Assembly (NCBI GenBank): GCA_002280515.1
Contig: NCEA01000005.1
Coordinates: forward strand, 1 to 64,000
Source of the DNA: Rhodobacterales bacterium 32-67-9
GTDB lineage: Bacteria > Pseudomonadota > Alphaproteobacteria > Rhodobacterales > Rhodobacteraceae
Length of the DNA: 64,000 bases
Direction: 5' to 3'
Shown piece after piece: positions 9,195 to 19,168 of the stretch. Below the pieces are notes generated by a model. It was not told where the DNA came from. It did no database searches and saw only the letters and a list, made by a program, of their open reading frames with translations. Both the position numbers and the translations under genes were made by a program. Position 1 is the stretch's first letter. Every line of letters begins with the position of its first letter.

Positions 9195-9407
9195 ATGACC
9201 CGTGACCCGCTCTTCATCATCGCGGCCGTCGCCTGCCTCGCGGTTCTGGTGATCCTGATGATCGGGATCGGCGGCTTCGCGAAGGGCGGCGACTTCAATC
9301 GCAAGCACGCCAACCGGCTGATGCGCTACCGGATCATCGCCCAGGCTTGTGCGGTGGCGCTGATCCTGCTCTTCGTGGTGATCCGCGGCGGGATCGGGGG
9401 GCGCTGA
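9195..9407 (+). CDS. Twin transmembrane helix small protein (HIG1-like)
   Basis: A 70-residue inner-membrane protein with two hydrophobic helices (residues about 6-27 and 46-65) separated by a short basic loop, KGGDFNRKHANRLMRYRI. This hairpin is the HIG_1_N type; mitochondrial relatives assist respiratory supercomplexes, while the bacterial role is not settled. AAGGAG precedes the ATG at 9195. The stop overlaps the next start (TGATG), so it is translationally coupled to the cobalamin adenosyltransferase, a gene order I recall as common in this bacterial family. Confidence 0.88.
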   Translation: MTRDPLFIIAAVACLAVLVILMIGIGGFAKGGDFNRKHANRLMRYRIIAQACAVALILLFVVIRGGIGGR

Positions 9408-9979
9408 TGGTTGTCCTGAACAAGATCTACACCCGCACCGGCGATGCCGGGGAAACCGCGCTCGGCGACGGCGTCCGGGTGCCGAAACATTCCGCGCGCG
9501 TCTCCGCGTATGGCACCGTTGACGAGACGAATTCCGTCATCGGCCTTGCCCGCCAGCATGCGGAAGGGGACATCGACGCCGCCCTCGCCCGCATACAGAA
9601 CGACCTTTTCGATCTTGGCGCCGATCTTTGCCGCCCGGCGATGGAAAAAGACGCGGAGGCCGGGTACCCGGTGCTGCGCATGGTCGATGCCCAGGTGGAG
9701 CGGCTCGAGGCGGAGATCGACGCGATGAACGCCCGCCTCGCACCGTTGCGCAGCTTCATCCTTCCCGGCGGCTCGGCCCTTGCCGCGCATCTGCACCTTG
9801 CCCGCACCGTCTCGCGCCGCGCCGAACGCCTGGCGGTGGAACTTGCCGGGATCGAAACCGTGAACCCGGCCGCGGTGAAATATCTCAACCGTCTCAGCGA
9901 CTGGTTCTTCGTCGCCGCCCGCATCGCCAATGACGACGGCCGCGCCGATGTGCTTTGGGTTCCTGGCGCCAATCGCTGA
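9407..9979 (+). CDS. pduO: Cob(I)yrinic acid a,c-diamide / cob(I)alamin adenosyltransferase, PduO type
   Basis: A 190-residue ATP:cob(I)alamin adenosyltransferase, which makes the active coenzyme B12 used by methylmalonyl-CoA and ethylmalonyl-CoA mutases. The N-terminal ATP-binding segment KIYTRTGDAGETALGDG and the helical-bundle residues SFILPGGS and ARTVSRRAER are family hallmarks, as is the ending LNRLSDWFFVAAR. The ATG overlaps the stop of the upstream small membrane protein by one base. This is a B12-dependent neighbour for the ethylmalonyl-CoA pathway implied by mcd elsewhere in the window. Confidence 0.95.
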   Translation: MVVLNKIYTRTGDAGETALGDGVRVPKHSARVSAYGTVDETNSVIGLARQHAEGDIDAALARIQNDLFDLGADLCRPAMEKDAEAGYPVLRMVDAQVERLEAEIDAMNARLAPLRSFILPGGSALAAHLHLARTVSRRAERLAVELAGIETVNPAAVKYLNRLSDWFFVAARIANDDGRADVLWVPGANR

Positions 9980-10130
9980 CCGGCGCTAACAGTCGCAAAC
10001 ATGGCGTCGAAGCGACACCCCGCGTCGATTTTTCGCTGTTTTCGCCTGCGCGGAACCGCTAAGGGACGGGGCGAGAGCTCATCTTGCCGCCCCTCAGGGG
10101 GCGGTGTCCGGTTAAGGGAGATTGCCAGCC

Positions 10131-10828
10131 ATGAAGGTATTGGTGCCTGTGAAGCGGGTGATCGATTACAACGTGAAAGTTCGCGTGAAGGCGGACGGCA
10201 CGGGGGTCGATCTCGCCAACGTCAAGATGTCGATGAACCCCTTCGACGAGATTGCCGTGGAAGAGGCGATCCGGCTGAAGGAGAAGGGTCAGGCGGAAGA
10301 GATCGTGGTGGTCTCGATCGGCGTGAAACAGGCGCAGGAGACACTCAGGACCGCGCTTGCCATGGGTGCCGACCGGGCGATCCTGATCGAGGCCGCGTCC
10401 GACGTGCATACCGATATCGAGCCCCTGGCGGTCGCGAAGCTTCTCAAGGCAGTCGTTGACGCAGAAAAGCCGGGCCTTGTCCTCTGCGGCAAGCAGGCGA
10501 TCGACAACGACATGAACGCGACGGGCCAGATGCTCTCGGCGCTTCTCGGCTGGTCGCAGGCCACCTTCATCTCCGAACTGTCGATCGACGGCGACAGCGC
10601 CACGGTCACGCGTGAGGTCGATGGCGGCCTCCAGACGATCAAGGTCAAGATGCCGGCGATCGTCACTGTGGACCTGCGGCTGAACGAGCCGCGCTATGCG
10701 TCCCTGCCGAACATCATGAAGGCGCCGTCGTGAAGACGGTCGAGCCGGCGGGCCGCAAGGCGGGCGTCAAGGTCGGCTCGGTTGACGAGCTGATCGCCAA
10801 ACTCAAAGACGAAGCGGGGGTGATCTGA
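10131..10828 (+). pseudogene. etfB: Electron transfer flavoprotein beta subunit, internally deleted and frameshifted
   Basis: Codons from ATG 10131 (GGGAGA upstream) give 200 residues of a typical Etf[20 protein letters not shown], the AMP-binding [15 protein letters not shown] region, and [18 protein letters not shown]. The frame then hits TGA at 10731-10733. The remaining C-terminus is still present in another frame: from 10730 it reads [20 protein letters not shown] and ends at 10828, overlapping the etfA ATG as expected for an intact operon. Compared with the usual length near 252 residues, about 20 residues between the recognition loop and the C-terminal arm are missing and the reading frame has changed. 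The C-terminal arm wraps EtfA, so a working ETF is unlikely as written. Assembly error and true mutation cannot be told apart here. Confidence 0.85.
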
Positions 10829-11754
10829 TGGCTGTTCTTCTTCTTGGTGAAGTGACCGACGGGCATCTTTCGATCGATGCGACCGCGAAGGCGGTGACGG
10901 CGGCGCTGAAACTCGGTGAGGTGACGGTGCTTTGCGCGGGCGCCCATGCTGCCGATGCCGCCGCCGATGCGGCGAAGATTTCCGGCGTGAAGAAGGTGCT
11001 CTGCGCCGAGGATCCCTCGCTCGGCCACCGGCTTGCCGAACCGACGGCGGCACTGATCGTCAGCCTTGCCGGCGACTACAGCCACATCGTCGCCCCGGCG
11101 ACCACCGACGCCAAGAACGTGCTGCCGCGCGTGGCCGCCCTTCTTGACGTGATGGTGATCTCCGATGTCTCCGGCGTCGTCGACGGCGACACGTTCGAGC
11201 GTCCGATCTACGCCGGCAACGCGATCCAGACGGTGAAGTCGTCGGACGCGAAGAAGGTCGTGTCGATCCGCACCTCGACCTTCGAACCGGCGGCGTCTGG
11301 CGGCTCTGCCCCGGTCGAGAAGATCGGAGCGGTGGCCAATCCGGGTCTCTCGGAATGGGTCGAGGACAAGGTCGCGGCCTCTGACCGGCCGGAACTGACC
11401 AGCGCCGGCATCGTCGTTTCGGGCGGCCGTGGCGTCGGGTCGGAAGAAAACTTCAACCTGATCGAGAAGCTGGCCGACAAGCTCGGCGCCGCTGTTGGCG
11501 CCTCGCGCGCCGCGGTCGATTCGGGCTATGCGCCGAATGACTGGCAGGTTGGCCAGACCGGCAAGGTCGTGGCGCCGGCGCTTTACGTCGCGGTCGGCAT
11601 CTCGGGCGCGATCCAGCACCTCGCGGGGATGAAGGATTCGAAGGTCATCGTCGCGATCAACAAGGACGAAGAGGCGCCGATCTTCCAGGTCGCCGATTAC
11701 GGCCTTGTCGCCGATCTCTTCACGGCTGTGCCGGAGATGATCGAAAAGCTCTGA
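10828..11754 (+). CDS. etfA: Electron transfer flavoprotein alpha subunit
   Basis: A complete 308-residue EtfA, the FAD-carrying subunit that collects electrons from acyl-CoA dehydrogenases and passes them to ETF:quinone oxidoreductase. The C-terminal FAD domain is intact: [32 protein letters not shown] and [16 protein letters not shown], ending VPEMIEKL. It starts one base into the etfB stop codon (TGATG), so its translation depends on etfB readthrough coupling; the frameshift upstream would end ribosomes about 95 bases early. A strong terminator follows the stop. Confidence 0.95.
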   Translation: MAVLLLGEVTDGHLSIDATAKAVTAALKLGEVTVLCAGAHAADAAADAAKISGVKKVLCAEDPSLGHRLAEPTAALIVSLAGDYSHIVAPATTDAKNVLPRVAALLDVMVISDVSGVVDGDTFERPIYAGNAIQTVKSSDAKKVVSIRTSTFEPAASGGSAPVEKIGAVANPGLSEWVEDKVAASDRPELTSAGIVVSGGRGVGSEENFNLIEKLADKLGAAVGASRAAVDSGYAPNDWQVGQTGKVVAPALYVAVGISGAIQHLAGMKDSKVIVAINKDEEAPIFQVADYGLVADLFTAVPEMIEKL

Positions 11755-11809
11755 CTGGAAGGGCGCGCGCCAAAGGCGCGTGCCGCGATCCAACTCCCGG
11801 AATCGAGGA

Positions 11810-11840
11810 AACCCCGCCGGCAACGGCGGGGTTTTCGTTT
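11810..11840. terminator. Rho-independent terminator between etfA and the DUF6473-like gene
   Basis: AACCCCGCCG (11810-11819) pairs perfectly with CGGCGGGGTT (11824-11833) around a GCAA tetraloop, followed by TTCGTTT. The adenines preceding the stem on the other strand mean it could stop transcription from both converging genes. Confidence 0.88.
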
Positions 11841-12658
11841 CAGATCAGGCGCTTCAGTACCGGGGCCAGCGCATCGGCCACCTCGGCATGAACCTGCGGC
11901 CCCGGCACAGCGGAAGCCGCCGGTTCGTCGAGCGGCACGAAATGCATACCCTCGGTTCCCGCCCGCATCGCCACGACACTCGGGGTGACGCGGACGAGGT
12001 CCGTGGCGAAGGGCCGGATCGCCGAAACCATGTCGGCATCGACCATCACCGGCTCGCTCCCCAGCCCGTCCTTGTCGTCGCCGGACGTTCCGGCAATCCA
12101 CAGGAGCACCGTCTTGCCCTCGATCTTCTGCAAGAGATGCCGCATCCGCGCGACCCAGGCCGATTTCAACTCGTCCTCGACCAGGGCGTATTTGTCCGGC
12201 GCCTTCGCCTTCAGCACCGAGAGCATGTGCCGGGTGAAGTGGAACTCGGTGAAATCCACCTCACGGAAGATCGTCTTCATCAGCGTCGAGGCGCGCAGGA
12301 AGCGGTCATTGCGGCGTGGATGGACCGCATAGAAGCGGTTCGACATGTTCTGCGCGCCCATGAGCTGGATCACTGTGACGCGCGATTTCGAACAGGCATC
12401 GACGATTACCGGTTCACCGACGAAGACATCGGCCCCGGCATTCATGTAGCCAAAATTCACGACCGGCAGCCCGAGCGTACGCTCCAGCAGTGCCGGATAG
12501 GGTTCGGCAACGAATTTTCCATAAGTCTCGGTGCCGCCGAGAACCGCCGCATAGGCGCCTTCGAGCTTGCGCCGGGGACCCCGAAACAAGAGCTTCGATT
12601 GTCCGTAGCGGCACGGAAAATAGTCAAGGACGCTGTCGCCCGCATATTCATAAGCCAT
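11840..12658 (-). CDS. DUF6473-like protein
   Basis: A 272-residue cytoplasmic protein. Its N-terminus (ALDYFP-like [10 protein letters not shown], then [10 protein letters not shown] and [11 protein letters not shown]) and the block [15 protein letters not shown] match my memory of a Rhodobacteraceae family annotated as DUF6473. The GGTETYG and later alpha/beta layout look like an SGNH-hydrolase-type or polysaccharide-associated fold, but no catalytic triad is clear. It is transcribed toward etfA and divergently from hbd. Function unknown; the family name is from memory. Confidence 0.75.
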   Translation of the reverse strand: MAYEYAGDSVLDYFPCRYGQSKLLFRGPRRKLEGAYAAVLGGTETYGKFVAEPYPALLERTLGLPVVNFGYMNAGADVFVGEPVIVDACSKSRVTVIQLMGAQNMSNRFYAVHPRRNDRFLRASTLMKTIFREVDFTEFHFTRHMLSVLKAKAPDKYALVEDELKSAWVARMRHLLQKIEGKTVLLWIAGTSGDDKDGLGSEPVMVDADMVSAIRPFATDLVRVTPSVVAMRAGTEGMHFVPLDEPAASAVPGPQVHAEVADALAPVLKRLI

Positions 12659-12819
12659 TGGTTCCCACCTTCATTTCGACTCACCCACGGGCAGATTGCG
12701 CCGCAAGCCTTGCCAAATGGCTAAGCCGTCAATTCGAACGGTTTCGAGGCCGCGTTATGCCTTGCGCCCGGGGCGAGGCGGTGCCTATGGTCTTGCGCAA
12801 GGACAATGAGAGGCGGGCA

Positions 12820-13695
12820 ATGGATATCCAGTTGGTCGGGGTCGTCGGCGCGGGTCAGATGGGCAATGGCATCGCCCATGTCTTCGCTCTGGCTGGGTTT
12901 GACGTGCTGATGACCGATATCAGCCAGGAAGCACTCGACAAGGCAGTTGCGCTGATCGACCGCAACCTCGAACGCCAGGTCAGCCGCAGCAAGATCACCG
13001 CGGAGGAAAAGGCCGCCGCGCTTGGCCGGATCCGCACGACGCTGAAACTGACCGACCTTGGCCAGACCGACCTGGTGATCGAGGCCGCGACCGAACGCGA
13101 GACGGTCAAACAGGCGATCTTCGAGGATCTGCTGCCGCATCTGAAGCCGACGACGATCCTCACCTCGAACACCTCGTCGATCTCGATCACCCGCCTTGCC
13201 AGCCGCACCGACCGGCCGGAGAAGTTCATGGGGTTCCACTTCATGAACCCGGTGCCGGTGATGCAGCTGGTCGAACTGATCCGCGGCATCGCGACGGACG
13301 AGCCGACCTACAAGGCGATGCTCGCGGTGGTCGAGAAGCTTGGCAAGACTGCGGCGAGTGCCGAGGATTTCCCCGCCTTCATCGTCAACCGGATCCTGAT
13401 GCCGATGATCAACGAGGCGGTCTATACGCTTTACGAAGGGGTCGGCAACGTGAAGTCGATCGACGAGTCGCTGAAGCTCGGGGCGAACCATCCGATGGGG
13501 CCATTGGAACTGGCCGACTTCATCGGCCTCGATACCTGCCTCGCGATCATGAACGTGTTGCACGAAGGGCTCGCCGATACCAAGTACCGGCCCTGTCCGC
13601 TGCTGACGAAGTACGTGGAGGCTGGCTGGCTCGGCCGCAAGAGCGGCCGCGGGTTCTACGACTATCGCGGCGAGACGCCGGTCCCGACGCGCTGA
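12820..13695 (+). CDS. hbd: 3-hydroxybutyryl-CoA dehydrogenase
   Basis: A 291-residue NAD(P)-dependent enzyme interconverting 3-hydroxybutyryl-CoA and acetoacetyl-CoA. The Rossmann motif GVVGAGQMGNGIAHVFA starts at residue 7. The catalytic His region is FMGFHFMNPVPVM, and the C-terminal dimer domain includes NRILMPMINEAVYTLYEGV and DFIGLDTCLAIM. GAGAGG precedes ATG 12820. The nearby ETF genes and the B12 adenosyltransferase fit acyl-CoA and polyhydroxybutyrate/ethylmalonyl-CoA metabolism. Length is normal and nothing is missing. Confidence 0.96.
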   Translation: MDIQLVGVVGAGQMGNGIAHVFALAGFDVLMTDISQEALDKAVALIDRNLERQVSRSKITAEEKAAALGRIRTTLKLTDLGQTDLVIEAATERETVKQAIFEDLLPHLKPTTILTSNTSSISITRLASRTDRPEKFMGFHFMNPVPVMQLVELIRGIATDEPTYKAMLAVVEKLGKTAASAEDFPAFIVNRILMPMINEAVYTLYEGVGNVKSIDESLKLGANHPMGPLELADFIGLDTCLAIMNVLHEGLADTKYRPCPLLTKYVEAGWLGRKSGRGFYDYRGETPVPTR

Positions 13696-13713
13696 GCGCG
13701 GCCCCTGAGCGTT

Positions 13714-14520
13714 TCAGCCGGTCAGGTTCAGCGTCGTCTGCCGCAGCCAGGCCAGAAGCCCGCGCGGATCGTCGGACCAGGGGCGCAGCGCCTCCGGCCC
13801 GATCGGGTGGCCGATCACCGGCGCCTGGGGTTTGTTGAGCGCCCGGTAGATCTCGTGCAGCAGGAGGCCCTGCCGGAAGGTCGCGGAAAGCTTGTCGGCG
13901 ACATGGTAAAGCCGCGTGTTCTGACCGGGAAAGAAGATCGGCAGCACCGTCGCGCCCGACCGCATCACCATCTTCGCGGTGAAGGGATTCCACTCCGGTT
14001 CGATCGCCGGGCCGAAGAAGCCCTTGGTGGTTGCGACCCTGCCGGCGGGAAAGAGGATGATCACGCCCCCCGCCTTCAGGTGTGCCATGCAGATGGCGCG
14101 CATCTCGAGGCTCTGTTCGCGGGCGTTGTCCTCGTGCGGGAAGGGCACCGGCAGCATGTGCTCCTCGATCTCGGGGATGCCGGTCAGGAGCGAGCGGGTG
14201 AGGATCTTGTAGTCGGTTCGCACCCGGCCGATCAGCTCGCCCATGACGAGCCCGTCGACCAGCCCGTGCGGATGGTTCGCCACGACGACGAGAGGACCGT
14301 CCTTGGGGATCCGCGCGACCTGTTCGGCGGGGGTCAGGACGTCGATGCCCATCGTCGCCACGGCCTTGGTGAAAAAAGGCTGGCCCAGCGGCACGCCGGT
14401 CCGTTCGAAATCGCGGATCAGACGCAGAAGCTTCAGCTTGCCGGTCATCCACTCGATGGTGCGGATCGTACCGGCCTTCAGCGGATTCTTGAAGGTTCCG
14501 GCATAGGACAGCCGCCGCAT
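13714..14520 (-). CDS. Lysophospholipid acyltransferase family protein (PlsC-like)
   Basis: A 268-residue membrane-associated acyltransferase. The catalytic HX4D-type motif is NHPHGLVDG (about residues 82-90); acceptor-side motifs are VILFPAGRVATTKG and VLPIFFPGQN. These place it among glycerolipid acyltransferases, close to the type that O-acylates lyso-ornithine lipid or 1-acylglycerol-3-phosphate. It is convergent with hbd and stands alone. The exact lipid acceptor cannot be read from sequence. Confidence 0.85.
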   Translation of the reverse strand: MRRLSYAGTFKNPLKAGTIRTIEWMTGKLKLLRLIRDFERTGVPLGQPFFTKAVATMGIDVLTPAEQVARIPKDGPLVVVANHPHGLVDGLVMGELIGRVRTDYKILTRSLLTGIPEIEEHMLPVPFPHEDNAREQSLEMRAICMAHLKAGGVIILFPAGRVATTKGFFGPAIEPEWNPFTAKMVMRSGATVLPIFFPGQNTRLYHVADKLSATFRQGLLLHEIYRALNKPQAPVIGHPIGPEALRPWSDDPRGLLAWLRQTTLNLTG

Positions 14521-14609
14521 CTCGTAGGGTTTGGATACGGGATCGCTTCGGTCAGTCTCGGTTCCGTCGTGTAAAATCCGGGTGCCCTCCCATCACGGTC
14601 CCGGCTGGC

Positions 14610-14879
14610 TCAGTAGTCTTCCCCGAACCGCTTGGCAACAAGCGCCTCGAGTGCGTCGGCGAGTTTCGCCGCCTCGTTCCCGCTTGTCGTAACATCAATC
14701 ATCGTGCCCTTCGATGCCGCCAGCATCAGAAGGCCCATGATCGAATCCCCCGATACGCTCATCCCGTCGCGGCTGACCTCTGCCGACGCGTCATGCGCCT
14801 CGACCACCTCGACGAACTTCGCGGAGGCCCGCGCATGGAGCCCCTTTTCGTTGATGATCTTCAAGGATCGCGCCGTCAT
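14610..14879 (-). CDS. ptsH: HPr phosphocarrier protein
   Basis: An 89-residue HPr, the small phosphocarrier of the phosphotransferase system. The active His15 is in KGLHARASAKF and the regulatory Ser46 in DSIMGL, the site phosphorylated by HPr kinase (hprK is 1.3 kb upstream in the same run). No sugar-specific EIIBC is present, so this is the regulatory PTS typical of alphaproteobacteria. ATG 14879 overlaps the upstream EIIA stop by 4 bp. Confidence 0.96.
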   Translation of the reverse strand: MTARSLKIINEKGLHARASAKFVEVVEAHDASAEVSRDGMSVSGDSIMGLLMLAASKGTMIDVTTSGNEAAKLADALEALVAKRFGEDY

Positions 14880-15277
14880 TGGCTGCCCTGCCCCGAACCC
14901 ACGTAGCAATTGATGTACTTGCGCGCGGCATCGAGCGCGGAACGGGCGGCCTCGGGCACAGAGAGGTGCCGCGATTTGGCAAGCTTGATGAGCATCGGCA
15001 GGTTGGCGCCGTAGAGGATTTGCCGATCCTCGCTTTCGCAGGCGCAAAGGGAAAGGTTGGAGGGTGAGCCGCCAAACATGTCGGTGACGACCACGACGCC
15101 ATCGCCGGTGTCAACCGCATCGGCCGCGGCCCGGATTTCCGCCTGCTTGGCGGCGCGGTCGTGATCTTCCTCGATCGCGATCGCGCGGATACCGTTCTGC
15201 TTGCCCACAACATGTTCGACGGCGGAAAGATATTCCCGCGCCAGACCACCATGTGCGACGATCACGATCCCGATCAC
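14876..15277 (-). CDS. PTS EIIA component, mannose/fructose type
   Basis: A 133-residue EIIA-Man-like protein that accepts phosphate from HPr on His9 (VIVAHGGLA). [16 protein letters not shown] is the second hallmark of this domain. It is a soluble single-domain form without EIIB or membrane partners, as in the alphaproteobacterial signalling PTS, where its phosphorylation state is read by regulators rather than used for sugar uptake. It is wedged between rapZ and ptsH with 4-bp overlaps at both ends. Confidence 0.95.
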   Translation of the reverse strand: MIGIVIVAHGGLAREYLSAVEHVVGKQNGIRAIAIEEDHDRAAKQAEIRAAADAVDTGDGVVVVTDMFGGSPSNLSLCACESEDRQILYGANLPMLIKLAKSRHLSVPEAARSALDAARKYINCYVGSGQGSQ

Positions 15278-16146
15278 GCCCTGTCACCTTGCAAAGTGCC
15301 GGGCGCCCCACCTGCCCGTCGTTCCAGTTCCCGGTGCCTCTTAGACACCTGCCAACCGGCCTCCGCAAGCGCCTTGGCCATCTTTTCTGCAACTGCAACC
15401 GAGCGGTGTTGCCCTCCGGTACATCCGAAGCCGATGGCAAGATGGCTCTTGCCTTCCTCGACATGGGCGGGAAGCAGCATCAGGAGAAGATCGCGGGTGC
15501 GCGTGAAGAACTCGTCGAAACGCGGATCGGCCGCGACGAAGGCGGCCACCTCCGACGCGCGGCCGTCGAGGGCGCGAAGGGCCGGTTCCCAATGCGGATT
15601 CTTCAGAAACCGGCAATCGAACATCATGTCGAGCCCGCGCGGCGCGCCGCGCTTGTAGGAAAAGCTGTGCACCGAAACCGCGAGGCGCTGTGCCGGCCCC
15701 TGGCCGAACCAGCGGGCGATTTCGGCCTTGAGGTCGTGCGGCGACAGATCGGACGTGTCGATCAGAACCTCGGCCCGCGCGCGGATCGGCACCAGGAGGT
15801 CGATTTCGCTCGCCACGCCCTCGGCCGGAGTGTCGGCCCCGGTCAGGGGATGGCGCCGCCGGGTCTCGCCGAAGCGGCGGACGAGTTCCTCGGGCCGACA
15901 GTCGAGATAGAGGACCTCGGGCGCCACTTCCGGCAGACGCGTCAGCCGGTCGATCAGTTCGATCAGCGCGGTCGCGGAAAAGTCGCGGTTGCGGACGTCG
16001 ATGCCGAGCGCCACGGGGCGCGACAGCGGCGGGCCGTCCAAAAGGCGCGGGATCAGGCTGAACGGCAGGTTGTCGATGACCTCGTAGCCAAGGTCCTCAA
16101 GCGCGTGGATCGCAGTCGAGCGTCCGGCGCCTGACGGCCCGGTCAC
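15274..16146 (-). CDS. rapZ: RapZ/YvcJ family nucleotide-binding protein, N-terminus uncertain
   Basis: A P-loop protein of about 290 residues; in E. coli RapZ binds GlmZ/GlmY small RNAs and RNase E. Walker A is [10 protein letters not shown] at the extreme N-terminus; later blocks [20 protein letters not shown] and [14 protein letters not shown] are diagnostic. The only standard start in this frame is GTG 16146, which removes the first beta strand normally preceding the P-loop (the frame upstream reads PIV but has no start). The natural start is ATG 16199, overlapping the hprK stop (ATGA) as every other junction in this operon does, but that frame ends at a TGA after about 18 codons. One missing base between 16147 and 16199 would restore it. 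Confidence 0.85.
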   Translation of the reverse strand: MTGPSGAGRSTAIHALEDLGYEVIDNLPFSLIPRLLDGPPLSRPVALGIDVRNRDFSATALIELIDRLTRLPEVAPEVLYLDCRPEELVRRFGETRRRHPLTGADTPAEGVASEIDLLVPIRARAEVLIDTSDLSPHDLKAEIARWFGQGPAQRLAVSVHSFSYKRGAPRGLDMMFDCRFLKNPHWEPALRALDGRASEVAAFVAADPRFDEFFTRTRDLLLMLLPAHVEEGKSHLAIGFGCTGGQHRSVAVAEKMAKALAEAGWQVSKRHRELERRAGGAPGTLQGDRA

Positions 16147-16195
16147 AATCGGCCGCCGTGATGGCGGCTTTCGCCGGTATCCACGCCTATCTCCG

Positions 16196-16630
16196 TCATG
16201 CCGCCCGACCCGCCTTTAGATATTGCAGGATTGCGGCTGGAAAATGGGGGCTCTCGCCCCTGTGAAGAAGGGGCAGGTCGACGCCGAGCACGGTATGGAC
16301 GCGCCAGGGCGGCAGGCGCTCGGCTTCAAGGTGCCCGAGGTCGACGGCCAGGGCGATCCGCGCGACCCGGACAGGCTCGGCGACCAGAAGCCCGACGCCG
16401 CGCGCTTCGATCCGGCCGCGGATCGCCTCGGGGGCGGTCGCGACCAGAACGCCCTCGCGCGCGGCGACCGCGGTCCGGTCATCGCTGACGAGATCGCAGC
16501 CGAGCGCCATGAGTTGCAGGGCGAGCCCCGACTTGCCGCTGCCCGACGGCCCGAGGATCAGGACGCCCCGGCCGGCCAGACAAACGCATCCGGCGTGAAG
16601 GATCATGCCCTTCGCGCCGCCCGCGCTCAC
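16196..16630 (-). CDS. hprK: HPr kinase/phosphorylase, short form
   Basis: A 144-residue protein corresponding to the C-terminal catalytic domain of HPr kinase, which phosphorylates HPr on Ser46. The P-loop is [12 protein letters not shown] (about residues 27-38), preceded by [24 protein letters not shown] follows. The N-terminal domain of Firmicute HprK is absent, as is usual in alphaproteobacteria. It starts with GTG 16630, overlapping the chvG stop by 4 bp (GTGA). Position between ChvG and RapZ links the two-component system with the regulatory PTS. Confidence 0.93.
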   Translation of the reverse strand: MSAGGAKGMILHAGCVCLAGRGVLILGPSGSGKSGLALQLMALGCDLVSDDRTAVAAREGVLVATAPEAIRGRIEARGVGLLVAEPVRVARIALAVDLGHLEAERLPPWRVHTVLGVDLPLLHRGESPHFPAAILQYLKAGRAA

Positions 16631-18357
16631 ACCGGCAGGCCCACGACGAAGCGGGCGCCAAGGGGTTCAGAGGTAATATCGGCGTCGGTCGGGCGGATAT
16701 TCTCGGCCCAGATCACGCCGCCATGCGCCTCGACGATCTGCTTCGAGATGGCGAGGCCGAGGCCGGAATGTTCGCCGAACTGGCCCTCGGGCCGCTCGGA
16801 ATAGAAGCGTTTGAAGATCTTCTGAAGCGCCTGATCGGGAATGCCGGGGCCGGTATCTTCCACGACCACCAGAACCCGGTTTTCCCGCTTCCGCGCCCAG
16901 ACCCGGACCGCGTCGCCGTCCTGGCAGAACGAGACCGCATTGGTGATGAGATTGACGAAGACCTGCGCCAAACGACCCTCGAGCCCGGTGATGATGATCG
17001 GCTCGGGCGGCAGGTCGGAAATGAAGTCGACGCCTTTCGACTTCGCTTCGCCGCCGAGATATTCGGTGATGTTGGTCAGCATCTTGAGGAGGTTGAAGGT
17101 CTCTTCCTCCTCCTTCACCAGTTCGCTGTCGAGGCGCGAGGCATTGGAGATGTCGCTGACCAGGCGGTCGAGCCGCCGGACGTCGTGGTCGATGACGTTG
17201 AGCAACTTCTCGCGCTGGTCGTCGCGCTTGGCGACACGCAGCGTGCCGACGGCAGAGCGCAGGGACGCCAGCGGGTTCTTGATCTCGTGCGCAACATCGG
17301 CGGCAAACTGTTCGTTCGACTCGATCCGCTCGTAGAGCGCCGCCACCATGCCGCGCATCGCGCCCGAGAGCCGGCCGATCTCGTCCGGCCGCGCCGTCAG
17401 GTCGGGAATGCGGACGCGGGATGGCGACATCTTGCGGGCGTGCTTGTCGCGCCCCAGCTCGGCGGCGGCGGCAAGGTCGGAGAGCGGGTTGGCGATGGTC
17501 GAGGCCAGAACCAGGCTGAGGCCGATCGAGACGATGATCGCGATGACGAACATCTGCAACACCTGCTCGCGCTCCACCCGCACAAGCTGGTCGATCTCTC
17601 CGGCGACCGAGGTGATGGCGGCGACGCCGATCACCCGGCCGTCGTGCCGGATCGGCGTGACGACGGTGAAAAGCGCCTCGCCCGCGACATCGCGGCCGGT
17701 GCGGATCTGCGTCTGGCCCGCCAGCGCGCCGGGCACCAGGTCGCGCGCCAGTTCCTCTCCGCCATAGATCGGATTCTGGGCGTTCTGCGGCGCCAGCAGG
17801 CCGGCAATGACTTCCCAGATCGAATTCAGGATATCGGTGATCAAAGTCGAGCGGTGGTCGCCCTCGAGGCCGCCGACGAGTTCGCGTTCAGGCCGCTCCA
17901 TTCCCACGGTCGAAACGACGAGGTTCTCGCGCGTGTCGAAGACAAATAGCTCGGCCCCTTCTGGAAGTTCGATCCCGCGCGCCACCGTCAGCACGTCGAT
18001 CCCGTCGCCGGTGGCGAGGTTGGCCGGGGCACCCTTCGGCAACTGCGCCTCGAACACATCGGCGACAAGCTGCGCCTCGGCGACCAGGCCGCTTTCGCGC
18101 TGAAGCACGAGGCTGTCGCGGAACGGGTTGAGGTAAAGCACGCCGGCGACGAGGACGATCATCGCCATCAGGTTGAACGTGATGATCTTTCTCGCCAATG
18201 GCGAGCGGTTGAGCGATATGAAACCCCGCCGTTCGCGTCCGGCCTTCAGCTCGGACTCCACGAACCCTTCAGGCGCGGTCCAGTCCTCGCCGAGGACAAC
18301 ATCCGCGCGGCGAGACTCAGTTTGGTCGCGCAAATCGATCCTCGACGCCAGTGTCAT
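16627..18357 (-). CDS. chvG: Sensor histidine kinase ChvG
   Basis: A 576-residue inner-membrane histidine kinase. A cytoplasmic N-terminal tail is followed by TM1 (about residues 59-77), a periplasmic sensor, TM2 (about 272-290, [17 protein letters not shown]), HAMP, and a kinase core with [18 protein letters not shown] (phospho-His), [17 protein letters not shown] and [11 protein letters not shown]. ChvG/ExoS senses acid or envelope conditions and phosphorylates ChvI; in related bacteria the pair controls envelope, central carbon and host-associated genes. Start ATG 18357 overlaps the chvI stop by 4 bp. Confidence 0.95.
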   Translation of the reverse strand: MTLASRIDLRDQTESRRADVVLGEDWTAPEGFVESELKAGRERRGFISLNRSPLARKIITFNLMAMIVLVAGVLYLNPFRDSLVLQRESGLVAEAQLVADVFEAQLPKGAPANLATGDGIDVLTVARGIELPEGAELFVFDTRENLVVSTVGMERPERELVGGLEGDHRSTLITDILNSIWEVIAGLLAPQNAQNPIYGGEELARDLVPGALAGQTQIRTGRDVAGEALFTVVTPIRHDGRVIGVAAITSVAGEIDQLVRVEREQVLQMFVIAIIVSIGLSLVLASTIANPLSDLAAAAELGRDKHARKMSPSRVRIPDLTARPDEIGRLSGAMRGMVAALYERIESNEQFAADVAHEIKNPLASLRSAVGTLRVAKRDDQREKLLNVIDHDVRRLDRLVSDISNASRLDSELVKEEEETFNLLKMLTNITEYLGGEAKSKGVDFISDLPPEPIIITGLEGRLAQVFVNLITNAVSFCQDGDAVRVWARKRENRVLVVVEDTGPGIPDQALQKIFKRFYSERPEGQFGEHSGLGLAISKQIVEAHGGVIWAENIRPTDADITSEPLGARFVVGLPV

Positions 18358-19055
18358 TCTTCGTTGTAACGATACCCGATTCCATAAAGCGTCTCGATGG
18401 CCGTGAAGTCATCATCGACAGTCCGCATCTTTTTCCGCAGCCGCTTGATGTGGCTGTCGATCGTGCGGTCGTCGACATAGACCTGATCGTCATAGGCAAC
18501 ATCCATCAACTGATCACGGCTTTTCACGAAGCCTGGGCGTTGCGCCAGGGCTTGCAGCAGCAGAAATTCCGTCACCGTCAGGGCGACATCCTTGCCCTTC
18601 CAGGACACCGAGTGACGCAAGGGGTCCATGGTCAGGGATCCCCGCGTCATGATCTTGGTTTCCTCGGTCGTCGCGACCTCGCCGGTGGCGATCGCTTCCT
18701 GCCGGCGCAGCAGCGCCCGGATGCGTTCGACCAGAAGACGCTGCGAGAACGGCTTTTTCACATAATCGTCCGCGCCCATGCGCAGGCCGAGCACTTCGTC
18801 GATCTCGTCGTCCTTGGAGGTCAGGAAAATGACCGGCATCGACGTCTTCTGACGAAGCCGCTGAAGAAGGTCCATCCCGTCCATGCGCGGCATCTTGATG
18901 TCAAGGACCGCCATATCCGGCAGTCGCTTGTTGAACGCGTCCAGGGCGGATTGTCCATCGTTATAGGTCTCGACCTCGAATCCCTCGGCCTCCAGCGTCA
19001 TGGCAACCGACGTCAGGATGTTCCTGTCGTCGTCCACGAGTGCGATCCTCGACAT
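18354..19055 (-). CDS. chvI: Response regulator ChvI, OmpR/PhoB family
   Basis: A 233-residue transcription factor with a receiver domain (acidic pocket VDDD, phospho-acceptor Asp52 in [12 protein letters not shown], Lys in YVKKPFS) and a C-terminal winged-helix DNA-binding domain ([43 protein letters not shown]). It starts at ATG 19055, since the sequence upstream in frame is not like the family. It is first in the chvI-chvG-hprK-rapZ-EIIA-ptsH run and divergent from pckA. Confidence 0.96.
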   Translation of the reverse strand: MSRIALVDDDRNILTSVAMTLEAEGFEVETYNDGQSALDAFNKRLPDMAVLDIKMPRMDGMDLLQRLRQKTSMPVIFLTSKDDEIDEVLGLRMGADDYVKKPFSQRLLVERIRALLRRQEAIATGEVATTEETKIMTRGSLTMDPLRHSVSWKGKDVALTVTEFLLLQALAQRPGFVKSRDQLMDVAYDDQVYVDDRTIDSHIKRLRKKMRTVDDDFTAIETLYGIGYRYNEE

Positions 19056-19168
19056 GTGTGGCTTCCTCGTTCTGCTCTCATTTGTCTTGATTTTCCACAC
19101 ATAGTCCAATTTCCGGCCGTCAGAAGCAACTGATAAGTGCGAATCGGCCGGTCCGCCCGAATCAGAAG

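Noticed and set aside
9983-9990. GCGCTAAC before etfB (and similar pieces at 7673, 30944 and 48353) as members of a LacI-type regulon
   Set aside because: The motif is short and frequent, and GCTAAC may only be a -10-like hexamer; no consistent palindrome is present.
10734-10828. A separate small gene between etfB and etfA
   Set aside because: The peptide is exactly the missing EtfB C-terminus, so it is a remnant of the broken gene.
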